Program-made: the position numbers and the translations under genes
Part shown: piece after piece, positions 1 through 11,650 of the stretch
Layout: each line of letters begins with the position of its first letter
How positions within the stretch are numbered: the stretch's first letter is position 1
Assembly (NCBI GenBank): GCA_030770535.1
Contig: JASVEC010000004.1
Location: forward strand, 1,736,001 to 1,800,000
Direction of reading: 5' to 3'
DNA length: 64,000 nt
DNA from: Batkoa obscura
Taxonomy: Eukaryota; Entomophthoromycota; Entomophthoromycetes; Entomophthorales; Batkoaceae
The notes under the pieces: generated by a model
What the model was told of the DNA's origin: nothing
What the model saw: only the letters and a program-made list of their open reading frames with translations
Databases searched by the model: none

Positions 1-1
1 T

Positions 2-277
2 AATACCTCATCCCCTAATTTACATAATCTCAAGATGCGAAATTGTGATTTTGTTAATGATTTAACATTTTCAATTAATGAAAAGAAATCAGTATTAGGC
101 CACAAGCTAACTATTGTTGAGTTTGATAATAAGACTAATGTTAATTCGAATGTTTTTATTGAATATATCTTAACCTATTTTAAAAACATTAAGTCATTTA
201 AGGTGTCCAATTTGGATAGTAGTATAACAAAATATATTAACAAGTATGGCTTGATTTTTAGTAAATTAGTAAAATAG
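2..277 (+). CDS. C-terminal part of an F-box/LRR-like (RNI-like) protein, cut by window edge
   Basis: The reading frame is open from base 2, upstream of the first Met at 35, so the gene starts outside the window. The upstream codons read TSSPNLHNLK, a leucine-rich-repeat phrase also present in the paralogs near 9.4 kb (CPNLHNLK) and 30.2 kb (RPNLHSL). The last 45 residues align with the ends of the copies at 9155 and 30388: all share a (S/N)xxFI(E/D)YxLTYxKNI core followed by a short tail. F-box/LRR proteins usually recruit substrates to SCF ubiquitin ligases; no substrate can be inferred. The stop is TAG. The visible part has no break, so this may be the only intact family member here, but its F-box end is not visible. 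Confidence 0.6.
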   Translation, partial: NTSSPNLHNLKMRNCDFVNDLTFSINEKKSVLGHKLTIVEFDNKTNVNSNVFIEYILTYFKNIKSFKVSNLDSSITKYINKYGLIFSKLVK

Positions 278-907
278 TGATTTTATATAATTAATACATA
301 ATCTCTTACTATAAAAAGAGCCGTTTACATTCCTTTATTAATTATCTCTTCAATAACTTTCAACATCCTACTTTGAAATATCTTCTCCTCTTTTCTAAAG
401 ACCATTTACTTTTTGACTTCATGCCTCCCTGATCCTCCATAACCATTTTTAACTGAATCAAATCCCAAAGCTTTTTAGTTTCCCTGTTGTAAAAGGTGCT
501 ATTTTGTTTAATTACATATTCATTTTATCGATTTCAATTTTATAAATGTAGCTGTTGTTTATTTTTATTAAAGAACAACTATTAAATAAATGATCCTAAA
601 AGCCTGACATTGTTACTAAAAGATAGGAGTAAGAATATTTCTTTTTTTATAGGTTTATAAATAAATACCATACATATATTTAATCACATTGATATGGATT
701 ATTTATGAGTCAATGCTATATTTTATAGAATGCCTACTATTTTATAAAAGTTATTACTTGAAACAAACATTAAAAATCTAAAATTATATCAACGATTGAA
801 TAAAAACATTTAGAATAAATTAGATATTTATTATATAATAAATTAAATAAAGACAACATCTTCTAAGTAGCAATAACAATCAAACCTAACTCCCCCTTAT
901 TCATTCT
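278..907. other. Intergenic stretch
   Basis: AT-rich DNA between the end of the F-box/LRR gene and the 3' end of the Ser-rich secreted gene. The minus strand at about 367-510 carries a short, relatively GC-rich open stretch that looks coding-like but is too short to name. Nothing else is supportable. Confidence 0.5.
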
Positions 908-2191
908 TTAAGGGTATCCACAATAGATTGATCCATTAGCTGGATTATTTTGACATTTGGTACCTGGACCACATTCTCTATAAACAAACTTATTGAAATT
1001 ACATGTCAAAAATCCACTACGACCATCGGCAGCACACATCATTTGACCTTCTTTATCACAAGCTCCAGGAATTGGTGAAGGAAGTTTAACTGCATAAGTA
1101 CTACTTACTGGGGGTGGTGGCATTGGATAGGTAGCACCTATTGATGTTGAGGGCATTGAGTAAGCTGTATCAGTAGTTGGTGGTAGGGTAGGCATATCAT
1201 AAGGTGGAGGAGTAGTTGGTAATATAGTTGGTAATGTAGTTGGGTATGTTTTTCCCTTTGCATCAACACCACTTACAATGGTTGGTGATGAAAATCCATA
1301 TTCAGTAGAACCAACTGTATTCATTGCATTTGAGTCAACGGAGCCGGTAGGGTAAGATGAGCCAGTAGAACTGCTTATACTGGTTGAGCTATTGCTGTCA
1401 CCAAATAGATTTCCAAAGAATCCATCACTGCTGCTTGTTGAACTAGGACTGCTATAATCACTAGAGCTTGAACTTGAACTTGAGCCTGAGCTTGATCCAA
1501 GCAAATCATCAAATCCTAATCCATCACTACCTAAGGATTTACCAGTTGGTCCAGATCCATAAGAGCTACTTGTACTTGTACTACTGCTTTCATAAGGAGA
1601 AGATGATGAAGAGCTGGAGCCAAGGGAGTCGGATCCAGTAGACAAACCATCTGATCCTGAAGATAAAGCATCTGAGGAACCAGATAAAGAATCTGAAGAA
1701 CCAGATAAAGAATCTGAAGAACCAGATAAAGAATCTGAAGGACCAGATAAAGAATCTGAAGAACCAGATAAAGAATCTGAAGAACCAGATAAAGAATCTG
1801 ATTGGGAGGTTAAAGTACCAGTTGTGTTCATGGAAGGGTTAGATTTTGCACCAAAATCAAAGGAAGCGCCCGAAGAAGAAGTAGGATCAGCACTGAGGCT
1901 TGAACTACTTGAACTACTTGAACTACTCAAAGGGCTATCTGAACCTAAGGACGAACTTGAGCTTGAGCCATTACTTGAATATAGATTAGATGAACCTGTT
2001 GGTAAAGCATCCGAGCTTGAACTTGAAGAGCCTAAATCAGAACTTGGAGATAAAGCATCTGTATTTAAACTAGTGGCATCACTCGATGAAGCGGAACCTG
2101 AAGTATCTAATTCGCTTCCGCTTAAAGGATATTGACCATATACTAAAGATAACACAGTTATCAAAGGCAATATTATTTGACTACTTTTCAT
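908..2191 (-). CDS. Secreted Ser-rich protein with C-terminal CBM19-like chitin-binding domain
   Basis: A 427-residue single-exon protein. An N-terminal hydrophobic signal peptide (about residues 1-19, ending VYG/Q) is followed by roughly 250 residues dominated by Ser, Gly, Asp and Leu, including an array of GSSDSLS units. A Pro/Thr-rich linker (about 310-370) leads to a compact C-terminal domain of about 50 residues with six cysteines: CDKEGQMMC, then LTC, REC, TKC and YC. This spacing matches the CBM19 chitin-binding family found in fungal chitinases and wall proteins. No catalytic domain is present, so it is probably a wall- or chitin-associated protein with an O-glycosylated stalk. No C-terminal GPI signal is visible. 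Family assignment of the tail is good; the biological role is inferred. Confidence 0.75.
   Translation of the reverse strand: MKSSQIILPLITVLSLVYGQYPLSGSELDTSGSASSSDATSLNTDALSPSSDLGSSSSSSDALPTGSSNLYSSNGSSSSSSLGSDSPLSSSSSSSSSSLSADPTSSSGASFDFGAKSNPSMNTTGTLTSQSDSLSGSSDSLSGSSDSLSGPSDSLSGSSDSLSGSSDSLSGSSDALSSGSDGLSTGSDSLGSSSSSSSPYESSSTSTSSSYGSGPTGKSLGSDGLGFDDLLGSSSGSSSSSSSSDYSSPSSTSSSDGFFGNLFGDSNSSTSISSSTGSSYPTGSVDSNAMNTVGSTEYGFSSPTIVSGVDAKGKTYPTTLPTILPTTPPPYDMPTLPPTTDTAYSMPSTSIGATYPMPPPPVSSTYAVKLPSPIPGACDKEGQMMCAADGRSGFLTCNFNKFVYRECGPGTKCQNNPANGSIYCGYP
1680..1802 (-). repeat. 21-bp coding minisatellite in the Ser-rich protein
   Basis: Six near-perfect head-to-tail copies of a 21-bp unit containing CCAGATAAAGAATCTGA (+ strand) encode the heptad GSSDSLS on the minus strand, with one Ser-to-Pro change. 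In-frame unit length means copy-number change only lengthens or shortens the stalk. Confidence 0.9.
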
Positions 2192-3231
2192 ACTTTCTAA
2201 GATTCTTTATATTAATAGCTTCAAGCTTTAAATTAAAAAATTTAAGTTTAGTAGAACTTGAAGTTGATATTATATACTTTCTTGTATTCTCTGTCTTTTG
2301 AAGTTCCCCTTAATCATTCTTGGATTCGATCTACTCTAAACAAGGATTTACTTGTTAAATTTTCATTGCTTAGCGTCATTATTTAAAAATAGTACCACCT
2401 TTTTTTAATTACTATTATTATTGATCTTCATCGTTTTCATTTAATTTTAATTTTTTTAAACTAATTTTTTCATTACTTTTATTTTGGTTGTTTGATCATC
2501 ACCATTTTTGGTTCTTGGCATTTTTTTATTGCTGTGTTTAATTTTTATTTCAAAAAAAATGATACTCAGTTTTCATTTGTTAGTTGCTTCAATTTGACAT
2601 AACTCAAAGTTGCTATTAAAGAGCTAAAATAGTTGCTAATTTTGAAACCTTTAACTCAAATAAGTTTGAATATTCTTAACATGGATTTGATAAAGCGGAA
2701 GTGTGATGGCACGGAATATTTCACCAGCTATTATTAACTATAAAAAGCTTATCAGTGATTGGGGGAATATCCTGCACCCTCGCATTTTTCCACTCCATCA
2801 AATCCACATTGGCTTATTAAAAGCAATTTTTAGCTTAAATTACAAACTATACAAACAACTATATTGATCCTAGCTTTCTACGCTCAAAGGCAGTAATTGA
2901 GTCTATGAAAATCAATCTATCGCTTAATAAAGCAGACATAAACATATTAAGTTCACCAAACATCGAAGGGCTAAATATATACTGTTATAGTGCTTTTTTC
3001 TACTATCTCAACGCTAATATTTAAAATATTTAACTGTGCTTATATTTACTATGTTATAACTTTAAAAGTCCATTACTAATATTTAAACTGCTAATAAAAT
3101 ATTCACTTACTCAAACTATTTTTATTAGTAATAAACGGAATAAAAATCAAATTGTATTTTTTATTAGTAAATTCAACTTTAAAAATAAAATTGAAAGTTT
3201 AACTTTGATACTTTCTCGAAATTAATTTAAA
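2192..3231. other. Divergent intergenic region
   Basis: About 1 kb between the start of the secreted protein gene (minus) and the start of the WD40 gene (plus), so both promoters should lie here. A slightly GC-richer patch lies near 2700-2830. I see no gene, repeat or RNA. Confidence 0.5.
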
Positions 3232-4902
3232 ATGGAATCTCAAAATCAAGATCAAGTTAATGATAATATTGAAGAGGTTAGCCACGAGGTTAACGCTGAT
3301 GAAGTTGAAGATGTATTAGAATTAGATGAAAACAACCAATTCCAAGAAGGTAACTTTTATATAAAATTTTAAAATTATTTATTAATTTGATCTTATTAAT
3401 AGACTCAAATGAAGATCCAAACGAAAATGAAGGACAGATGCTACTTGAAGATGACTCAGTACAAGGGTTCTTTGAACATAAAGGTATGAGAATAGCTACT
3501 ACCTGTATATGATTGTAATGAACCTGTTTCCTTTAATTAGAGCCTATTTTTTCAGTAAATGTCCACCCAACGCTTGATAATTTAGTTGTAACTGGAGGAG
3601 GGGATGATAAAGCCTATTTATGGGATTTTACTACTGGAGAAACCGTATACAAATTTGAAGGTAAGTTAATAATGATTAATCATTGCTAAAAATACTTATA
3701 TTTCATTTTAAAGGACATAAAGATTCAGTCATTGCCGTAGAATTTAGTAACTGTGGTAAATATTTAGCTACTGGTGGTATGGATGGTATTGTACAAATAT
3801 TTAGTGCAGAGGATGGCAAATGGATTGGAACTTTAGAAGGACCAGATGAAGTTACTTGGATTAAATGGCATCCTAAGGGACCAGTTGTATTAGTTGGTAG
3901 CAATGATTCAACTATTTGGATGTATCAAATTCCTTCTGGTAAAGTTATGAATGTATTTTCAGGTCATACTGGTTCAGTTACTTGTGGTACTTTTACTCAT
4001 GATGGTAATGATTTTTATTAGCTTTTGTATTATTGAATTTTACAAATAATATATTTAGGTAAAAAAATTGTTACTTGCTCAGAAGACTCCTCACTTATTG
4101 TATTTGATCCTGTTTCTACTGCAGCTACAGTTCGATTAAATTCAGGTAATACTTTTTATTTATTTAGTAGGAGGCACAATATTTAGAATTATTTATTAGA
4201 TGATGCTCGCTTCCATCAAAATATTATTACATGTCTTGCAATTCATCAAGATAATGCTTTAGCTATCACTGGATCAACTGATCACAGTGCAAAACTTGTG
4301 CGAATTTCCGATGGAGAAGTAATTATCGTCTTTATTATAAATTATAATTTTTTAAATGAAATTATTTAGATTATAAGCTCATTTGAAAATCATACAGATT
4401 CGGTTGAATCTGTTGGGTTTTGTGATATGTAAACCTTATAATTATCATTTTTGGTTCATTATTAATCATCCTTATTTATAGCTTGCCATTAGTAGCAACC
4501 GGCTCTGTAGATGGTACAATTAACATCTGGGATTTTACAACAATGAGATTAAGACAAACTTTAAATCACGATGTAATTTGATATAAAAATATGTATAAAT
4601 AATACGTTTAATAGCTATTGTTTTTATCTAATAGGACTCAGTAATTAAGGTTCAATGGCAAAAAGCAAGTCCATATCTATTCTCTATTTCAGTTGACCAA
4701 AGTGTGAGATTGTGGGATGCACGTAATGGACAATTAGTTAAACAATGGAATGGACATACAGATTCTATCTTATCATTTGCTATTTCAAAGTAATAATTAA
4801 CCTTTTATAATACGAAAATTTTATTAAATTATTATTTATAGTCAAGGCGATAAGGTTATCACTGGCTCTGACGATGGCTGTTCTTTAGTATTTAAAATTT
4901 AA
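3232..4902 (+). CDS. SQT1: WD40 protein AAMP/Sqt1, dedicated chaperone of ribosomal protein uL16 (Rpl10)
   Basis: Ten exons: 3232-3349, 3403-3483, 3541-3660, 3714-4004, 4059-4145, 4200-4318, 4370-4428, 4482-4572, 4635-4789, 4842-4902, giving 393 residues. An acidic N-terminus precedes a seven-bladed WD40 propeller. Family-specific phrases of AAMP/Sqt1 are visible: WIKWHPKGPVVLVG, HTGSVTCG, SVESVGFCD, VRLWDARNGQLV and a C-terminal SILSFAIS. In yeast, Sqt1 binds the N-terminus of nascent Rpl10 and delivers it to the late pre-60S particle; animal AAMP is the ortholog. All introns are 51-62 bp with GT-AG ends. It sits just upstream of PRP4 on the same strand (106 bp). Confidence 0.88.
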
Positions 4903-5008
4903 TAAAAAATTATAGAATTTATTGCTTATTTCGTATTAGTTTAAACTTATTTTTTGGAAATCAATTTTTGTTTTTTGTTAAATTATATAAACTAGCAGAA
5001 ATATTAAA

Positions 5009-7231
5009 ATGGGGGATAGTAATAATAAAGAAAGGATTCATTTCGGTTCTATTGAAGAAACAGAAAAAGACAATAAAAAAAGGGATATTCAAGAGGTAAC
5101 TAGACTATCAACTATTAAATGAATAGTCTTAATCTTAATTTCATCATTTAGGTAAATCAAAATGATTTAGTCGATATAGATAAAATGGGTAAAACATCAT
5201 AATATATCATAACAATTGTATTAAATAATTGTCTATAAAAATAGAAACCAAATTTGGTTATAGAGAAGAAGTCGGTACTCGAGCATCATTAGAACAGCAG
5301 CAGCTATTAGAAGAATTCGAACGAAATAAGCGAGCAAAGAGTTTAACTATACCAACAGATGATAGCAAAGTCAAAGCTAAATTACGAGAATTAAGAGAAC
5401 CTATTACTTTATTTGGTGAAAGGGTAAATATTATTTTACTATCAATTAATAATGTTTTAAATTTTCTACTTCAATTTTTAGCCAGGTGACAGAAGAGCTC
5501 GATTAAGGACGTTGTTGACTGGGGACAATACTATTACCATTGAAGATGAGGCTGCTGAAAGTAGTGGTAGCGAGGTAATTTTTATAAATTTTTGAATTTA
5601 AAATATATTAATAATTAGTCTGGTGAATTCTTCACCTATGGCTCTGAGTACCTTAGACAAAGTAGAGTTGATATTGGATTATTTTCACTCCCAAGGTAAT
5701 TAAAAATATTATAGAATTAAAAATATTATAGAATTAAAATAACTAATGAGTTCATAGAGCACATGAGAGATTAAAGTTTGAAGCATCTGAAGAAAAAAGA
5801 CCAATTGCACATGGAAAAGCATTAAGACAAGATTTATTTAAATATTTAAAGGTATGTATAAACAAAACTTATCGTTGTGTTATTTATTTATTTTATATTT
5901 ATAGACGTATGGTAATTATAGCTCCCAAGTTGGTGATGAAAGACCACTAACTCAATGTAAATTCTCACCTGACTCAAAAATGTTATTAACTGGTTCTTGG
6001 AACGGAAATTGTAAACTATGGTCTATACCAGAATCAAAACATATTATGACATTTAGAGGTATTTATTAATATTAAAAAATATTTATGTAAAGTAAATAAC
6101 GGAAATAATTAGGGCATACCGATAGGCTTTGTGGTATTGCATTTCATCCCAAGTCAACTATTTCACAATCTAAATCAGAAGTTAATTTTGCAACTGGATC
6201 TTCGGACAATCTAATTAACTTATGGGGACTTGAAAAGTAATTTTTATATATAATTACATTTTATTTTATTTATTAACTTAATTACAGAGATACACCAATT
6301 GAAACTTTATCTGGACATCAATCTAGAGTATCAAGAGTTGAATTTCATCCTTCAGGCAAATATCTTACATCTTCTAGGTAATTATTTTATGATAGTAATA
6401 TTTAAGTAGTTAAATTTTACAAATATAGTTTCGATACAACATGGCGATTATGGGATGTTCATACAAGTAATGAAATATTAGTAGGACAAAATAGAGACAG
6501 AGAACTACTATTACAAGAAGGTCATTCTAGAGAAGTTTATAATTTATCATTTCAAACCGATGGTTCTTTAATCGCAACTGGGTAATTTATAACTTTATAT
6601 CGACTATAATGTATACTTATATTTTTTTAGTGGTTTAGATGCTATTGGTAGAGTTTGGGATTTAAGGAATGGGAAGTCCATAATGGATCTGAAAGGGCAT
6701 GTAAAGGAAATATTAGGCATTGATTTTTCACCTAATGGGTAAGACTAATTCAAAAAAAATATAAAATATGCACTCATTTAAAAATAGGCATGAAATTGCA
6801 ACTTCTAGTGAAGATAATACAATCAAAATCTGGGATGTTCGTAAATTATCTACAGTTTATACAATACCTGCACATAAATCAATTGTATCTGATGTGAAAT
6901 ATTATCATGGTGATATCAAATTAAATCGAGAGCATGTTGATCCAGATACTAAAGTAAAGTCCAATATGGAAATCCCTATTAATGGGCTCTACCTTGTTTC
7001 CTCATCTTTTGATGGTATGTTAAAAATGTGGTCAGCTGATGATTATCGCCTTATCCATGCTATTTCTGCCCACGATGGTAAAGTCATGGGCTTCGATGTT
7101 GCACCTGGTTTGTTTTTTTATGTATATGTTAATAGATGCTAATTTATTTTTATTTAGACAATAAGGTCATTGTTACTGCTGGTTATGATCGCACATTCAA
7201 GCTTTGGTCCTCAGATGAAGTTCCACTTTAA
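5009..7231 (+). CDS. PRP4: U4/U6 snRNP protein Prp4 (WD40)
   Basis: Thirteen exons: 5009-5095, 5152-5188, 5245-5423, 5482-5574, 5619-5695, 5758-5851, 5905-6058, 6113-6236, 6288-6377, 6429-6581, 6631-6738, 6788-7107, 7158-7231. The product is 529 residues, close to human PRPF4. The N-terminal half carries the Prp4-specific segment ([23 protein letters not shown], in two parts [12 protein letters not shown] and [10 protein letters not shown]), needed in the family for contact with Prp3. The C-terminal half is a seven-blade WD40 propeller with [23 protein letters not shown]-like and [10 protein letters not shown] strands. It stabilises base-paired U4/U6 in the tri-snRNP. The gene is exceptionally intron-rich for its size, itself a spliceosome component. 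Confidence 0.9.
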
Positions 7232-7687
7232 AGTTTTATAAAACAGTTCAAATTTATCTGCTTCAAGTTTACTATTTTTGCCTTTTTAAAAATCACTTTT
7301 TATAACATTAATCAAAAAAATAAAAACCATTATTAATTAAACATATAGTTAATAGAGTATTTGAAAGTAATTAATTATAATATACCATATTTGAACAAAA
7401 TAATATTTATTTTAATAAAGTATTGATGAATTAATACTATGTTTTTACTTGGGATAATAATACTTGAATTGCCCAAAATTTTCGAGAACTAAATTTCTAG
7501 CCAATCCATTCCAATCCTTTTCAAGTCAAAACTAATGAATATTTTAACATACCAATTTCCATAAAATTATTAGGTTCTCTTTTAATTACCCAGCGTAAAT
7601 TTTAAATTTTAGCGGGAAAAGACCAACTTTATTAAAGTGAACTTAATAAAAACAAACCAATTTTAATCAAAGTTAGTTAACTGAATC
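7232..7687. other. PRP4-NSA2 intergenic region
   Basis: 456 bp of AT-rich DNA holding the PRP4 3' flank and the NSA2 promoter. Several T/A runs but no recognisable site or gene. Confidence 0.5.
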
Positions 7688-8628
7688 ATGGTAATAGCAA
7701 TCTTTTGTACCTTTCTAGCCCAAAACTTAATTTTACTCTTTTAGCCTCAAAATGATTATATTGACGAGAGTATCAAGCGCCATGGTCGCCGTTTCAATCA
7801 TGAAGAACGCATGTAAAATAAATTCCCAATTTTAACTCAAATAACTAAACCTATTTTAGGCGTAAGAAGGAAGCACGTTCAGCACATAAAGCTTCAGCAT
7901 ATGCTCAAAAAGTACATGGTTTAAAGGCTAAGTTGTACAACAAGAAACGTCATGCTGAGAAGATCCAGATGAAGAAGACGATCAAGCAGCATGAAGAAAA
8001 ATCAGCTAAAAAGAAGGGAGATGAAGCAGTACCAGAAGGTGCTGTACCGGCTTATCTTTTAGATCGTGAAAGTGAGAAGCGAGCTAAAGTATTAAGTAAC
8101 ATGGTCAAACAAAAGCGTAAAGAAAAGGCTGGAAAATGGGATGTACCATTGCCTAAGGTACGTGGTATTGCAGAAGATGAGATGTTTAAAGTGTTGAAGA
8201 GTGGTAAAAGTAAGAGTAAGCAATGGAAACGTATGGTGACCAAGTGTACCTTTGTTGGCGATGGTTTTACACGTAAACCACCAAAGTATGAAAGATTTAT
8301 TCGTCCTATGGCTCTTCGTTATAAAAAGGCCCATGTTACTCATCCTGAGCTCAAAGCTACTTTCCATCTTCCAATTATTGGTGTTAAAAAGAATCCACAA
8401 TCACCATTATATACTCAATTAGGGGTTTTAACTAAAGGTACCGTTATTGAAGTCAATGTTTCCGAACTTGGGTTAGTTACCTCAGGCGGTAAAGTAGTTT
8501 GGGGTAAATTTGCACAAATCACAAACAATCCAGAGTTAGATGGGTGTATTAATGCAGTGGTAATTATATATTTATATATGTTAATAGTAATAATTATTTA
8601 ATTAATATTTTTTTAGCTTTTGGTATAA
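7688..8628 (+). CDS. NSA2: Ribosome biogenesis protein Nsa2
   Basis: Four exons: 7688-7690, 7745-7812, 7860-8559, 8617-8628, giving 260 residues (yeast Nsa2 has 261). The first coding exon is only the ATG; splicing yields MPQNDYIDE, matching the universally conserved Nsa2 start. Further signatures are the basic N-terminal helix, [21 protein letters not shown]-type [35 protein letters not shown] and [19 protein letters not shown]. The end (NAVLLV) is also typical. Nsa2 is a pre-60S assembly factor acting in 27S rRNA processing in the nucleolus. Codon use is noticeably more GC-rich than in neighbouring genes, as expected for a highly expressed gene. Confidence 0.95.
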
Positions 8629-9154
8629 ACGTAAATTAATGAAAAAATAAAAAATTGATAATAAATTCTTTTATTTATAAGAATTTACTCTTGATTGAAC
8701 CACGCTTTATCTTTTGTATCCTTTATATTTGTTTACATCTCCCTCCTCTTACCTATAGACCTCTCATTTATTTTTGGCGAATTTTAAAACTAAATTCTCT
8801 TTAATAAAGTAATTCTAGCATGAATTAAATTATGAAGCTATCGATTTTAATATAAATTTAAAAATACACAGTTATATAGTGTTTGAGATTATGTTTTCTT
8901 CTATTATGCCACATATTGACACGCAAAAAGTTTAATATGAATTTTTTAAAATTATTTGCAACATCATATAGTTCTTATATAAGCATACAAAGTTGGATTT
9001 TGTATTTTTACATAATTGTGGTTATTATTGTTCTAAATCTTCTTCTTTTAACCGTTATTTTATATATTAATAAATCCCTTGCTAGTTTTTAGCTTAGCAT
9101 ACATTAAAAAAAGCAAAATAAATAAGATAAATACATAAATAAAACTTTACTTTA
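8629..9154. other. Intergenic DNA with a segment shared by two F-box/LRR 3' flanks
   Basis: The part at about 8930-9120 is homologous to about 10670-10870: each lies just beyond the 3' end of a minus-strand F-box/LRR copy. A 69-codon hydrophobic frame on the plus strand (8883-9092) lies partly in this shared flank. The other copy does not keep it open, so I do not call it a gene. Confidence 0.45.
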
Positions 9155-10476
9155 TTAATTTGCAAAAATTGAGCTATACTCATTCAAGTATTTTTCCAAA
9201 CCATTATTTATATTCAACACTTTAAATGATTCTATATTTTTATAATATGTTAATAAATATTCAATAAAAATATCTGAGTTGGAATAATTTCTACTCTTAA
9301 ACACAACATTAGTCAATTTATGATTCAATGTTGTTGATTTCTTTTTATTATTCATAAATAATAAATCGTCAATAAACTAACATAAAAGTAACTTGAGATT
9401 GTGTAAATTAGGGCATGAAGTAGATAAAAATTCAAAAAATTCAACTCCTAAAGTAACATAAAAAAGTCTTAATATTATTGTATTATTGATTTTTTTAATA
9501 TAAACATTTTTAATTATAAATGTTAATTTATTATAGGTGATTAAGCTTAAATATGTGATTTTTAACATATTAAATATTGAATAAAAAGGTTTAGAAGGAA
9601 ACTTAATAACATTTGCTAAATTCAATTGGTTTAATTTTGGAAACATTTAATTACTTATTACTTTAGAAAAATTAGTCTCTTTTAATTTCAATTTCTTTAA
9701 ATCTGATATTCCATTAAATATTGTTATATCATAACCTTGGTAATAAAATGATTCAAGCTTTTAGGTAGTTATTTAAATTTATAATTTCTTAAATTTGGCA
9801 CATGTAAATAATCAATATTTAATTTTTTTAATTATGAAAGCTGTTTATTTAATATATTGTTGAGCGTCTTTAAACTGAGAGTAATTAATATTAACTGAGT
9901 CACCTTTAAATTTGAAAATTTATTTAACAATTCTTCAAAATAGTATATTTCATTAATGAAGTTACCTTTAATTGCTAATGAACTTATAGTTGATGTTTTA
10001 AAATATGCATTTGGATTATTTAGTTCTAAATGTCTTAAATTTTGAAATAATTCTTCGATACAAATTTCACTATCAATTATATATTCCTCAATTAGTAGAC
10101 CAAAAACATGATTAATATAACAAACACTTATTAATGTAATATTCTTTACATATTTTTTTAAACTAAATATTTATCTAAACGCATGTATAACTTAATGCAA
10201 TTCGGATGTACTGATGAATGAATTGGTAGATTTGACCATGTTCTAAGGTCCAAAGACTTAATGTAATGGCCGTATTTTTTAAATGATTTTATCAACTCTT
10301 TATTATAATCATAAGAATACATCGGTATCATATCTTCCTATAATATTGTTAATATTATTTTATTCTATTTTTTACAACATAATAATAAATTGACTTTATC
10401 TTTAATTTGAAAGGCGACATGATATATCTTTAATTGCACTCTTTTCAAGGTTCTCAAGTTTGAATACCTTATTCAT
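9155..10476 (-). pseudogene. Decayed F-box/LRR-like gene, tandem copy 1
   Basis: The start at 10476 reads MNKVFKLENLEKSAIKDIS, matching the F-box start of the copy at 29144. Downstream, leucine-rich segments survive in pieces on the minus strand: 9377-9646 (MFPKLNQLNLANVI, CPNLHNLKLL) and 9155-9355 (FIEYLLTYYKNI). Multiple stops and frame changes separate them, including stops inside the F-box. The F-box shares with the 29 kb copy a TAG (10339-10341) where the family normally has Trp. It is a host multigene-family member, broken beyond function. A second decayed copy lies immediately upstream in the same orientation, with related 3' flanks. Confidence 0.75.
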
Positions 10477-11068
10477 TTTGAAGATAACTGAAGCTATATA
10501 AAAAGGTAAAAGATAAAAGAGGGTTTTTTCTTATTTATATCAAATAACAATCTTTCTAATTAAAAGCGACAAATGATAATACTCTACTAACTTAAGATTA
10601 AGAACATTGTTTAATAAAAATATTACAAAGTACACTTATTTAAAAAAGTAAATATCAATCAATTTTGCTAATAAAAGTCATTCTCAAATGGCTCAAAAAC
10701 CTATTATTAAATGTTTCTTTAGAGCTTAAGTTTTTGACATTTACATGATTATTATTATGGTTATTGTTTTGAGTTTTCTTTTTTATTAATTATTCTGTAT
10801 TATTAAATCTACTGCTAGTCCTTTGACCTGATAAATATTTTGAAAAAAGCATAACAAAATAAATATACAATTGAATAAAGTATTATTTTATTAATTTATC
10901 AAAAATTGAATTTTATTCATCTATGTATTTTGCTAAACTACTATCGAAAACTCTAACTTTAAAAGATTTTATATATTTACAATGAGTTAAATACATTCAA
11001 GAAAAACGTCCGAATTGTAATTATAGTTATTACCAAATTCTATACTACTTAAGTTATTATCTAATATA

Positions 11069-11170
11069 TGGGGATGTATTTTTATGTTTGAGAATTTTAC
11101 TAACAATCTTTCCACTCAAATAGCGCTTAAAAGATGGGAAAAGCGACGAAACCAAAAAAAGACACCTGCA
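11069..11170 (+). mobile_element. MITE copy A (TA-flanked, TGGGGATG termini)
   Basis: Roughly 102 bp, starting TGGGGATGTATTTTT and ending CACCTGCA, flanked by TA on both sides. The conserved core CAAATAGCGCTTAAAA is present. It is inserted in the decayed F-box/LRR copy 2. Confidence 0.85.
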
Positions 11171-11552
11171 TATGTTTCTTTTCATTGCTTATAAATAATG
11201 GATTGCTTACAAATAACGGATTACTAATAAAATTATAATATTGTACTTTTAAGCTATATATATTTGGATACAAGGTATGCAAAAATTGAAAAATTCAATT
11301 CCCAAAGTGCAAAGATAAACCTTTAATGCTATTACATTGTTACGCTTTTTGGGGTAGATATCACTAATTAAAAAGATGAAATATCATACATAAATAACTT
11401 TAAATAAGTATAAGTATTGATATATTCAGTATGGAGTGAATAAGCTTAGATGTAAATTTAGTACAATAGTCTAAACTTAGTTGATTTAATTTTGGAAACA
11501 GTTCATTATTTATAATTACTTTAGATAAATTAAATTGTTTACTTAATTTAAA

Positions 11553-11650
11553 TGAGGATGTTTTTTTTGACTTCACTTTTTCGATTTTTTAAGCGCTATT
11601 TGAGTAGAAAAGCTATTGGTAAAATTTTTAAATAAAAAAATATACCCCCA
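11553..11650 (-). mobile_element. MITE copy B, reverse orientation
   Basis: Begins TGAGGATG and ends TACCCCCA, with the core in reverse (AAGCGCTATTTGAG). The flanking dinucleotides are AA rather than TA, so the target duplication has either mutated or differed. Confidence 0.8.

Noticed and set aside
367-510. Short coding-like minus-strand stretch (NRETKKLWDLIQ and following)
   Set aside because: Interesting composition but under 50 codons, with no flanking exons and no recognised family.
8883-9092. A 69-codon membrane-like frame
   Set aside because: It lies in the 3' flank shared by two decayed F-box/LRR copies; the homologous segment near 10.7 kb is not open, and AT-rich DNA readily gives Phe/Ile/Leu-rich frames.
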